DNA from: Saprospiraceae bacterium
GTDB taxonomy: Bacteria; Bacteroidota; Bacteroidia; Chitinophagales; Saprospiraceae
Length of the DNA: 36,861 nucleotides
Reading direction: 5' to 3'
Assembly: GCA_013002995.1 (NCBI GenBank)
Contig: JABDLO010000503.1
Span: forward strand, 1-36,861
Every line of letters starts with the position of its first letter. The first letter of the stretch is position 1. The position numbers and the translations under genes are program-made. This document shows positions 24,416 through 34,500 of this stretch, one piece after another. The notes under the pieces were generated by a model. That model worked only from the letters and a program-made list of their open reading frames with translations. It did no database searches and was not told the DNA's origin.

Positions 24416-25003
24416 TTAGTCTACGGAAATGCTTTTTACAGGGATGATGATTTCTCCAAATGGAATCATTGCATTAAAAATACTCAGATGGCTGTATTGA
24501 AGAATTTCCTTTAAATAGATGGGCTTGGATAATATTCTACGGTTATGAAGCAATGAAGCTCTTCTTGTTCCTTCCAAGATTGGAGTTTCAGGAGTATACC
24601 ATTTTTGATTTCTTAATAATGCAATATTTCCATAAGATGTATCTGTAAGTAACCCATCTTTTATCATCAATATGTCATCACATTCTCCTCTGTGATCGTA
24701 AAGATCCCGGATGGATTCTCTGTCTGCATATTTGAATGAATAATCCAGATCACAATGGATTGCTTTCAGGGTCTTGATGGGTTTTATAGAATAAAGCTCA
24801 TACTCTACATTCCGGATGGAATTATCGTAAATGATCCTGCATTTCAGGAGTCCATCCCGTGGTGGGTCAATGTGATGTCTAAGATTGAGAAAATCGGAAG
24901 TATTGAAAAGTTGAGTTCTACTATGATGGCATCGTTGATTGTGCCACTTGATATTCATCACTCTCCTGTTGACGATTCTTATGGTTTCTATTAATTGGGA
25001 CAT
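24416..25003 (-). CDS. pabC: Aminodeoxychorismate lyase-like class IV aminotransferase
   Basis: PabC releases pyruvate from 4-amino-4-deoxychorismate to give 4-aminobenzoate for folate synthesis. This is the short, about 195-residue class IV form seen in Bacteroidota: I-E-T-I-R-I at the start, G-L-L-K-C-R-I-I-Y-D near residue 51, the likely PLP-binding Lys91 in F-K-Y-A-D-R, and D-D-I-L-M-I-K-D-G-L-L-T-D-T-S-Y-G-N-I where the family usually has E-x-x-x-x-N, then Y-T-P-x-x-P-I-L-E-G-T-R-R. Its start lies 83 bp inside the end of pabB, in another frame, which ties the two together functionally and translationally. The gene ends 112 bp before the blaI-like start, at the edge of the operator region. 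Confidence 0.82.
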   Translation of the reverse strand: MSQLIETIRIVNRRVMNIKWHNQRCHHSRTQLFNTSDFLNLRHHIDPPRDGLLKCRIIYDNSIRNVEYELYSIKPIKTLKAIHCDLDYSFKYADRESIRDLYDHRGECDDILMIKDGLLTDTSYGNIALLRNQKWYTPETPILEGTRRASLLHNRRILSKPIYLKEILQYSHLSIFNAMIPFGEIIIPVKSISVD

Positions 25004-25973
25004 AAACTTTATCTATCATTTCCTGATATTCAGCATCTAAGTTACTCATGAAGGTAATGCCTCCTCCACTTCGAGCTATTAAGTGATCATTTTTATTTTC
25101 AATATATCTGATGAGAACACAAGAATCTACATTATATCCATCATAATAAGCGGCTATTCCTGTATAATATCCACGTGGTTGACCTTCTGCCGTTCTGATG
25201 ATCTGGCATGTTTTTTTCTTAGGTGCTCCACTGATGCTTCCAGCTGGCAATAAGGTTAATAATAACTCCCCCAGATGGTCATGGTAATAATCTTTAATTG
25301 ACCCCTGTATGGCTGAGGAAACCTGAAGGATTTCCTTATTATGGGTTTTGATCCTATCAATGTATCTGTGATGGGATACATGAACTTTACGAGCTACTCT
25401 GCTTAAATCGTTTCTCAATAAATCGACGACAGTATTATGCTCTGCCATCTCTTTGTGGTCATTTAATATGATGTTATCGGCATTAGGAATTGAAGCATCA
25501 ATGGTTCCTTTCATAGGGAATGTACTGATGATACCCCCTTCTATCTTAATGAAAGGTTCCGGGCTGAAAACCATCCATTCATTGTAGAATTTTAATTTAT
25601 ACTTTGCTTTGGATAATAAATACATCTCATCCATTGTAAGAGATGTTTCAACTCTTGTAGGAAAAGTAAGGTTGGTTAAGAAGGTATCTCCCTTATGTAT
25701 CGAATCCATCACAACATTAAAACCTCGGGTGTACTCATCTTTGCTTATGGGCAGTTTCTTAAATGAGAAATCAGAAATAGATTGAGCATAATGGAGAAAT
25801 GATTCTTTTCCTACACCATTAAAGTTAAATTGAATCTCATCTGGGAGATCGTGTATAGGCAGGACCAATGGCCTTTTCATTTCAAAGTCAATCAGAAAAA
25901 GAAAGGGACATCGAAGTCTGCCGAGGAGATTCATATCCTCGATTGCTCGCTGGGTTAGTAAGTGTTGCTTCAC
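24921..25973 (-). CDS. pabB: Aminodeoxychorismate synthase component I
   Basis: PabB adds ammonia to chorismate to form aminodeoxychorismate, the step before PabC. The 350-residue protein is the chorismate-binding domain only, shorter than anthranilate synthase component I. Visible motifs are F-P-M-K-G-T-I-D-A (the P-I-K-G-T box with its Lys typical of PabB), D-L-L-R-N-D-L-S-R-V, L-P-A-G-S-I-S-G-A-P-K-K-K-T, R-G-Y-Y-T-G-I-A and A-R-S-G-G-G-I-T followed by E-Y-Q-E-M-I-D-K. The last 27 residues (N-R-N-H-K-N-R-Q-Q...) lie beyond the normal family end and are encoded in the overlap with pabC, so they are probably a byproduct of that overlap. No glutamine amidotransferase (pabA) gene is in the window. 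Confidence 0.88.
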   Translation of the reverse strand: MKQHLLTQRAIEDMNLLGRLRCPFLFLIDFEMKRPLVLPIHDLPDEIQFNFNGVGKESFLHYAQSISDFSFKKLPISKDEYTRGFNVVMDSIHKGDTFLTNLTFPTRVETSLTMDEMYLLSKAKYKLKFYNEWMVFSPEPFIKIEGGIISTFPMKGTIDASIPNADNIILNDHKEMAEHNTVVDLLRNDLSRVARKVHVSHHRYIDRIKTHNKEILQVSSAIQGSIKDYYHDHLGELLLTLLPAGSISGAPKKKTCQIIRTAEGQPRGYYTGIAAYYDGYNVDSCVLIRYIENKNDHLIARSGGGITFMSNLDAEYQEMIDKVYVPINRNHKNRQQESDEYQVAQSTMPS

Positions 25974-26047
25974 GACTTAATCAATTCAGGATTATCCATT
26001 ACAGGTTCTGAAACGAATGTTTTTCACATAAGTTTAAGATAGTTCGA

Positions 26048-27058
26048 TTACTTTCCGGTATCTGCGAGATAATAATAAACTTTAGTTAACCATTTATTAG
26101 GATCCTTTTCCTGGCCAGGATCAGTCAGGTACTCTTCAATGAAAGGAGCATTGTGGATCAATCCCCTGTCTTTCATGTAAGCTTCGATGGCTTTATGAAC
26201 AGTCGGAAGTCCGGAATAATCTCCGTAATAATCTACTTCAAGTCCTTCTCCCTCGGGGATGCTTTCAGTACCAGTATCCTTGATTGAAATATCATCCTCA
26301 ACGGGGATACCTGCTGCCATATCTATCTTTCCATTGCTGGGAGTAGTATTATAAAACAATCCACTGGGCATGCCATTCATTTCTTCCCCGGCTTTCTGAA
26401 CAGCTTGAAAAAGGCTTCCCAGGTTGGTAGCATAAAATTGTTGCATATCAGCTACTTTTACTTCATCTCTTCTGATGATGAAGTTTCTTTCAGGCAGATC
26501 GGTAACTTTTATTTCATATCCCAGATATGTATCGTCATTCCATCGTTTTTCTGCAATTCCCTCTAGCAATTTTAATCCATCTCTACAAGAGCTTTTAATA
26601 GATCGTCTGAAGAATGGTCCCATAATGTTGTATGGAAACCCAATTCTTCCTTGAAAAGCCCAGGAGACCTCTGTACCATCTTCCGTAGATTTAAAAGACA
26701 TTGGACTCTGTGAAGCTTCCTGATCATCAAATACTACGTCCATATCAATTTGTTGATTGGGGATGACACTTTTGATGGTCTGACTTCCAATTCCCTGGTC
26801 GCTTGTCCAACTATATGACGCTCCCTCACCTACAGTTATTTCAGAAAATGTCAATTCCATGGATTCATCGGATTTCAACCATGGGTTCCAGTCTGTTTGT
26901 GTTGTAAGATCATTAGCAATGTTATAAACGACTTGGGGAGGTACTTCAATTTCGCGAGTTACCGAGACATCAATTTCTTTGCTCATAAATATGCCGAGGG
27001 CGAGGAATAGTACCAATAAAGCCAATAGACCCCAACCGATTCTTTTAAGAGTTTTCAT
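26048..27058 (-). CDS. Membrane-anchored SRPBCC plus GyrI-like domain protein
   Basis: The protein starts with one membrane helix (W-G-L-L-A-L-L-V-L-F-L-A-L-G-I-F), then an SRPBCC/polyketide-cyclase-like ligand-binding domain of about 140 residues (I-E-V-P-P-Q-V-V-Y-N-I-A-N-D, then W-N-P-W), then a GyrI-like effector-binding domain (from Y-E-I-K-V-T-D-L-P-E-R-N to the end, with G-D-Y-S-G-L-P). Both folds bind small hydrophobic molecules. I chose the Met at 27058 because it directly precedes the helix; a frame open to 27103 would add 15 polar residues. It is divergent from the lipoprotein gene. A TATCTTTG element (27123-27130, minus) fits as its promoter with a leader near 58 nt. Ligand unknown. 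Confidence 0.8.
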   Translation of the reverse strand: MKTLKRIGWGLLALLVLFLALGIFMSKEIDVSVTREIEVPPQVVYNIANDLTTQTDWNPWLKSDESMELTFSEITVGEGASYSWTSDQGIGSQTIKSVIPNQQIDMDVVFDDQEASQSPMSFKSTEDGTEVSWAFQGRIGFPYNIMGPFFRRSIKSSCRDGLKLLEGIAEKRWNDDTYLGYEIKVTDLPERNFIIRRDEVKVADMQQFYATNLGSLFQAVQKAGEEMNGMPSGLFYNTTPSNGKIDMAAGIPVEDDISIKDTGTESIPEGEGLEVDYYGDYSGLPTVHKAIEAYMKDRGLIHNAPFIEEYLTDPGQEKDPNKWLTKVYYYLADTGK

Positions 27059-27122
27059 AAATGTGTTTTTTTTACTTGATATTGAGACGCATTTGGTCTT
27101 CAATAGTAACTACTTTATATCA

Positions 27123-27130
27123 CAAAGATA
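27123..27130 (-). promoter_or_regulatory. Likely -7 element for the SRPBCC/GyrI-like gene (TATCTTTG)
   Basis: The minus strand reads TATCTTTG, an exact TAnnTTTG match, with a TTG 24 bp upstream (27155-27157), slightly wide for a -33 box. It is one arm of an inverted repeat, AAAGATA (27124-27130) / TATCTTT (27137-27143). Confidence 0.5.
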
Positions 27131-27136
27131 GTCATG

Positions 27137-27144
27137 TATCTTTA
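27137..27144 (+). promoter_or_regulatory. Possible -7 element for the lipoprotein gene (TATCTTTA)
   Basis: TATCTTTA on the plus strand is one base off the consensus and mirrors the minus-strand element 6 bp away, so the two divergent promoters may interlock. The lipoprotein ATG is 44 bp downstream. Confidence 0.3.
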
Positions 27145-27187
27145 GTTCCTATTTCAATTGTTTTCTTTATGCTATGAAAGATTTATT

Positions 27188-28402
27188 ATGAGTTTTAATA
27201 TAAAATGGGTATTGATACCAATATGCATCAGTAGTTTGATAATTGCATGTGATATACAGAAAGAAACTATAGAAGAAATGCCGGTTCCAGCTGCAAGATC
27301 ATCTGTGTTTCCATTTCTTACTTCCGACAGCTCTAACTTATATCTTTCATGGATTGAAACCATTCATGACACCATTGATATATTAAAAATTGCACGGGGA
27401 TCTGAGGAAGGATTTGAATATGTGACTGAAGTAGCCAGGGGGAATGACTGGTTTGTTAATTGGGCTGATTTTCCTAAAGTTGCTGCTTTCTCCTCGGGGG
27501 AATTTATTACGCACTGGTTAAAGAAAAGTTCTTCGTCAACCTACGACTATAACATCCACGTAGGTATTGGTTCATTTGGCACCAGCCAGGTTGATACCAG
27601 TTTCATACTCCATGATAATGGGATCAATGCAGAACATGGGTTTGTGTCATTTCAGCCTTACGGCAAAAATATGATCGCCGTTTGGTTGGATGGACGAGAT
27701 ACCAAGCGATCTGATGATGCTTATGGGCAGATGACACTTAGAGCCGCAATAATCAATGATAAAGGCATAAAGAAACAGGATATTGAAATCGATAATAGAA
27801 TATGTGACTGTTGTCAGACGGATCTGACCAGAATCGGAGATGATGTAATGGCTGTGTACAGAGACAGATCAGAAACTGAAATCAGGGACAATTATTTTAG
27901 TCTTTATCAGGATGGTCAATGGAAGAAGGGTCTACCGATTCAGGGTGATCAGTGGACCATAGCCGGATGTCCTGTTAATGGTCCTGCAATCCATAGCCAT
28001 CAAGGAATAACGGCGGCTATATGGTATTCAGAAGGAAGTGGTAATCCGGGAGTTTATCTTTCTGTCTATGATTCCAAGAAAATGAAGTTTCAATCCCCAA
28101 TTGTAAAAAAGGAAAGTGTGGATATACTGGGTAGGGTAGATGTTAAAGTCATGGATAAGGACAGGATAGCATATACTTGGCTTGAAAAACATAAAGATCA
28201 GGGAATTTTAAAGCTAGAAATCATATCGAAAGAAGGAAAATTATTAAAAAAAATTGATGTAGATATTGTTGATTCTTCAAGGAATTCCGGCTTCTCACAC
28301 CTTGCAATCTTGAAGGGGGTAATATACATAGCTTATACATCGTCAGGGAGTTACAAAGGGGTAAAGGTTAAGTCAGTAAAAACCAATGCTTTAACCTATT
28401 AA
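27188..28402 (+). CDS. Putative beta-propeller (sialidase-like fold) lipoprotein
   Basis: From the Met at 27188 the product is about 404 residues with a lipoprotein signal (I-K-W-V-L-I-P-I-C-I-S-S-L-I-I-A-C, lipobox L-I-I-A-C). The frame is open to an ATG at 27158, but that would add ten residues before the signal, so 27188 is preferred. The body shows repeated strands of the type W-L-D-G-R-D and A-x-I-W-Y-S-E-G-S-G-N-P-G-V-Y-L, suggesting a beta-propeller as in exo-sialidase-like proteins. Signature pieces are N-R-I-C-D-C-C-Q-T-D, V-Y-R-D-R-S-x-x-E-I-R-D and I-A-G-C-P-V-N-G-P; the Cys cluster could bind a metal or form disulphides. The enzyme activity, if any, is unknown. It is probably exposed on the periplasmic or outer face of the outer membrane. 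Confidence 0.7.
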   Translation: MSFNIKWVLIPICISSLIIACDIQKETIEEMPVPAARSSVFPFLTSDSSNLYLSWIETIHDTIDILKIARGSEEGFEYVTEVARGNDWFVNWADFPKVAAFSSGEFITHWLKKSSSSTYDYNIHVGIGSFGTSQVDTSFILHDNGINAEHGFVSFQPYGKNMIAVWLDGRDTKRSDDAYGQMTLRAAIINDKGIKKQDIEIDNRICDCCQTDLTRIGDDVMAVYRDRSETEIRDNYFSLYQDGQWKKGLPIQGDQWTIAGCPVNGPAIHSHQGITAAIWYSEGSGNPGVYLSVYDSKKMKFQSPIVKKESVDILGRVDVKVMDKDRIAYTWLEKHKDQGILKLEIISKEGKLLKKIDVDIVDSSRNSGFSHLAILKGVIYIAYTSSGSYKGVKVKSVKTNALTY

Positions 28403-28574
28403 AATTTCTATAAATATGTTAAGTTTTAATACGTCTGAATAGATGATTAAGAGACAATAATTTAACATTCAGATAGGGATATCATCCAATTTATTTTACC
28501 TACATTTATGGTAATTCTTGCTTCTAACCAAGGGAAGAATTAGACGAAATTTTTATACTTAATAACCAGATCTC

Positions 28575-31500
28575 ATGACTCGAAGCAGTAGATACCGCTC
28601 CTCTGCGGTTATTGTAGGTGTACTTTTATTAGGACTATTCAACCATTTATCAGCACAGATGATGTGCCCTTTTCCGCCACCCACAGCGGAGAATGTCAAT
28701 GTGTGTGAAGGAGAATCCACATTGATTGATCTGAGTGCTCAGGCAACAGTGACTTACAATCAACTTTCTTTGGTTGATTTTGAAATGCCGGGTGGATATA
28801 CTACCCAACCAGCAGAATTTTCTGATGGTAATGAAGATTTTTTTACTAGAACAGATGGAACCAATATAAATAGTGGCCAAATTGTCTATAGTAATATTCA
28901 AGGTTCATTTTATTTTGCAGCAATGGATTTAGATGCTGAGGGTGGGCAAGAGCCAGACACCGTTTTCATTGATCCAATTAATATCATGTCAGCAGGTGCT
29001 TTGGATTTCTCTATTTTCCTTGCAGAAGATGATGATGGATCAAACCAGGATTGGGATGCACCTGATTACCTTCATGTTGAATATCAGATTGACGGTGGAG
29101 GATTTCAGCCGTTATTATGGGTTGAAAATGACGGAAGTGCTTTTAATTCAGCGCCCTTTATAGATACAGATTTTGATGGAGATGGAGATGGTGATGAAAT
29201 TACTGATGTTTTTTCTGAGTTTACAGCGTCTATCCCAGGAAGTGGTGCAAATCTTGATATTAGAATAATCATTAGCCTGGATAGTGGAGATGAAGACATC
29301 GCATTCGATAACATCCTTGTTAGAGAAATAATAGGAATGACAACATTCAATTTCTATGATGCTGACCCTAATCCTGGTCCAGCTACTCAGTTAGCAACTA
29401 TGGTGACTTCCTTTGATCCGGGTACCACAGTTATGTCATCTCCACAATCGGTATGGGTGACCACCACAGATGGAATGTGTGAGACGATAGCTACAGAGAT
29501 GACAGTGACAGTTACCTCAGGACCTGTTGTCCTTGGCAGTGCGACCGACACAGAATTATGTGTAGGTGATGATATTGAATTGATGGAAACAGGAGGAGAA
29601 GCAGATTCATGGTCATGGACGGGACCCAATGGATTTACATCTGTTATTCAGAATCCAACCATAATGGGAGCTGCCCTTGGTGATTCTGGTACGTATAGAG
29701 TGAGAGGTACTAATTCAATGACTGGATGTACAGATTCTTCTGATGTAGTAATTACTGTTAGCGAGGCACCAATCGTATTGCCTTTAGAAACAATAACAGC
29801 TTGTATCGGCGGAAGTACTTTGATTGATTTAAGTTCCTTGGTAGGTCCGGCAAGCGTAGAAGATTGTTTCTTACTTGATTTTGAAGCTGAAGGGGGATAT
29901 ACAACAGATCAACCTGAGTTTTCAGATGGTGGAGGTGATTTCTTTACCAGAACTGATGGATCGGATATTGGTGGATTTGTGAATTATAATAATGTTCAGG
30001 GATCATTCTTTTTTGCGGGAATGGATCTCGATGGCGATGGAATGAATCCGGGAATGGTATTTATTGACGGTATTGATATCTCAGGAAAATCTAATTTAGG
30101 TGTTGGGATATACCTGGCAGAAGATGATGATGGATCATCTGAAGACTGGGATGAGCCTGATTTTGTACATATAGATTATCAAATCGATGGTGGAGGATAT
30201 CAACCCCTCCTTTGGATAGAAAATGATGGGAGTACGTTCAATTCAGCACCCTATATCGATACAGATTTTGATGGAACAGGAGATGGTGCTGAAATTACAG
30301 ATGTATTTACCAATTTTATTACAACAATTGCTGGTACAGGAAATACACTTGATCTTAGGATTACAGTAAACCTTGACTCTGGTGATGAAGATATTGCTTT
30401 TGACAACATAACAGTAGGTACTTATCTGCCAGCAGTTAGTAGCTTTAACTTCTACGATATGGATCCCTCTGGAGGAGGAGTTATACCTGTTGCCTCAATG
30501 GTAACAAGTTATGATCCAGGAATGGCCGGCACCTATTGGGTCACTGGTGTAAATGGCGGATGTGAAGGAGCTGCAACAACCATTGATGTAGTCGTAAGCC
30601 AGGGAGAACAACCCCTCAGATGTAATGACCACATTAATATAAGTCTCAATGCTGCTTGTTCTGTTGTATTGACACCAGAAATGTTCAGTGAAGGAGATGG
30701 AGTAATGTATGAGTTCCTGGAAGTTCAGATCATGAATGCTGCAGGACAGATTATTCCAGATGCTACTTTAACAGGAGCACATGTGGGAGGTACTTATACT
30801 GTTAAGATTATAGATGTATGCAATGGTAACTCTTGTTGGAGTTCTGTAACATTAGAAGATAAGTTGGGGCCTGTTTTTCCTGATTTCTGCCCTCAGGACC
30901 AACCATGCCCTGTTGAGTGCTTCACTGATATAGATGATGTTATTGCCAATGTTTCAGGATTTCTGGATGGCCAGGTTGAAGATTGTACTTCTGTGGAAAT
31001 ACTTCCTCCTACATATGAATGGAGAAAAGGAACAGATTGTGATGTTCCTGATACACTTGTCTTGACATTTACAGCTGTAGATGCTCACGGTAACCTTTCT
31101 ACTAAGAAATACTATTACACATATGAACCAATAGAATTTACCAACATTGTTTATCCTGGCACCTTTACCGGAACGTGTACTACAGACCCTGTACCATCAT
31201 TAACCAGAGTTCCGACTGTTAATGGAGAGGACATAGTATTTAGTAATGGGGATGATGACACTCAGATATGTAATATACTGGCCAGGTATGATGATATTGT
31301 GTTACCTGCGTGCGATGAGGCATGTGATAACAGCAGGAAAATAGTAAGAGAATTCACCCTTTTGGATTGGTGTTCAAGTAATATTGATGTAGGTATTCAG
31401 ATCATTCATCTTAAAGATCTTGAAAGACCGGTGGTCAACCCATTTGAGATGGATGAGGTAAGCGTAGACCCCTGGTTGTGTGCTGTAGAAATATACCAGT

Positions 31501-34500
31501 TGCCTTTGATGGATGCTGTTGATAATTGTACCCCTTCTGATCACTTAGAAACCATCATTCAAGGACCAGCAGGTATGCATATTGAATTAGAACCTGATGG
31601 TAGGTATTATGTGCATGATTTACCGAAAGGAACCCATGCATTCAGTTATTATGCTGTTGATTGTTGTGGAAATAAATCATTGGTTCAGCCATTTATAGTT
31701 GAAGTATATGATGGGGTAGCTCCTGTTGCAATTGCTAAGCAATTCACTGTTGTGAGCCTTTCTGATGACAACAATGATGATGGTATTGCTAAGATATTCG
31801 CCGAAAGTTTGGATAACGGATCCTACGACAATTGTAGTGATGTGAAACTAGAGATCAGAAGAGACGGATTCTTCGGAAGGACGGGAGCCAACGATGGTGA
31901 TTACACCAGATGGGATAGCCTTTTACCTCCGTTTGTTGGATTCCCTGGGCCTTATGCTCAATATCCATGTGACGAAATTGGTAATGATACTTACAATACA
32001 GATTATGATATAAATGGAAATCCCATTGTGAACGGGCATTCCTGGGATTTACCTAGTGGTTTCAACAGACAGATTGACCCTGATGGTGGGGAGTATGTGA
32101 AATTCTGTTGTTACGATGTAACAGCTGCAACAGTTGATGTAAACAACGACAACATATTAGATCCGGGATATGTAAAAGTGTGGCTGCGAGTATGGGACAA
32201 TGCTAATATGTCAATGGATGCCAGTGGCAATCCTATATATGGCGATGTCGTTGATGGGCATGCTGATATGTACAATGAAACCTGGGGATTCGTTAAAGTT
32301 GAAATTGGTACTCCACCGGAATTGAATGTAGAAAATACAACCATCGGCTGTGATTGGCCTTATGCAGAAAAATTCCAGGAAGGATTTTTCCTTGAAGAGT
32401 ATTGGGTTGATAATTACATTGATGTATATGGAGTTTGTGATGTGGAATTAACAGTAACATTTAATGATGACAACGTAGATCAGGTTTGTCCCGGAGGTTA
32501 TTTTGAGTTGATTTATACAGCAACCAATGTTGATCCTAAGCAGGTAAGCACAACCAAAGTTCAACGTGTATATATTGAAAATTTCAATGAAAGAATGGCA
32601 TGTGAGGACATCAACTGGCCGGCGTCTTACCAGGAGATGACTTGTCTTGATTCTGGATCAGATCCGGAATTGACTTGGAATGCTGCACCTTGTGACCTGA
32701 TAGGTTGGACTTTCAGATCAGATACATTCTTATTCGGATCGGATGCATGTGCCAAGATCATCAACGAATATACATTGATCGATTGGTGTCAATGGGATTG
32801 GTACTATGGTCAGTCTGGTAATGATACTCAGAATCCAAGTATGATGAATGGTAGTGTAGGATATTTTGAAGGAGGTCATGACTACCTGGATGGCACATTA
32901 TGTGAAGAGCCGGGAATAGATGGAACGCCTGACACCCGCATTCCAGATAATGGAGTTTACAAATACGTAGAAATTATTAAGATTATTGATACAATCCCAC
33001 CAGAGGTTGCCATCAAGGATGATAAAATGTATCCAATCACCAATGAAGATTGCTTTACTTACGTAACATTGAGTAATACCATATTGGATATGACTGATTA
33101 TGAATGTCCACAATCAGCTTTCAGGTGGGAGGTTACGATTGATTGGAATAATAATGGTGATTTTGAAGATGACACTGACCATCATTATACGGTTGATAGA
33201 TATGGCAAGACCATACGGGGTATGGATTTAGTATTTGAAGTATACGATCAATCATCAACTTCGTATCCTAAATCACTGATACCATTTGAAGGGCCTATGG
33301 TGAGCTACGATGTCAGATATGTTGTATTTGATGGTTGTGGTAATGTAGGTAAAGAGGTTATCAATATCATGGCAGTTGATAAGAAGCCACCTACTCCTTA
33401 TTGTGTAAGTCTGAGTAGTGCTGTTATGGAAAATGGGACAGTGGAATTGTGGGCAAGAGATTTTGACAGAGGAAGTTTTGACTATTGTACAGATCAGGAA
33501 TTTCTTGAATTTACATTTGATGGAATTGCCCCTGTCGAAGAACTTATCAACGTCGAGCATTACTTCGATGAAGATGGAGAAGTCTCTGATGCTGCTGAGA
33601 TAGAAGAACGATACAATAGTGGTGAAATTCAGAAATGGAATCCAGATCAATTGAGTTCTGCTAAGGTATTTACATGTGATGATCTACCTACTACAACCTT
33701 CGGTATGTCAGTATGGGATAATAAAGACAATATGGACTACTGTGAGGTAACGCTTGATTTGGTATCCAACCTTGGAGCATGTCAGGAAGATCCTGTATCA
33801 GATATCGCTGGAACCATAACTACTCCTGCAGGTATTGGAATAAATGCTGTAGATGTATTATTGGAGAAAGCAGATGATGGAACCGAATTTTCTGAAGTTA
33901 CAGATGCGGATGGACAATACGCTTTTACAAGTTTACCAATGTATGTCAAGTACACTATAACACCAAGTAAGGATGGTGATATTCAGAATGGGCTGAGTAC
34001 AGATGACGTACTTCTTATCCAGAAATACATCATGGATAATTCTGAATTTGACAGTCCTTATGATGTTATTGCTTCTGATCTTAATGGTGATGGAAGAGTT
34101 TCTGCGACGGATTTGATATTCCTTCAAAGAATAGTCATAGGTATGACTACTACATTGAAAGATGGTATCTGGAAGTTTGTTGATGCTTCGCAGCAATTAA
34201 CAATGGAAAATGCATTATCTGATTTCAGGAATAACTTTGCTATTGAAAGCCTTGATCAGGAGATGATGTCAACTGATTTCATAGGAATTAAGATGGGAGA
34301 TGTGAATGATGATGTGAATGTAAGCCTTAGAGGAGATAATTCTGCTCCACGATCGCTGTCAACTTCCAGGATAACAGCCGTAGACAGAGAAGTAAGAAGC
34401 GGAGAGATTATTGAATTGCCACTTACATTTGAGAACTTTGAAAATCTAGTAGGATATCAGATGACCCTTGAGACTGATGGAGCTGTGATTAAGGAAATCA

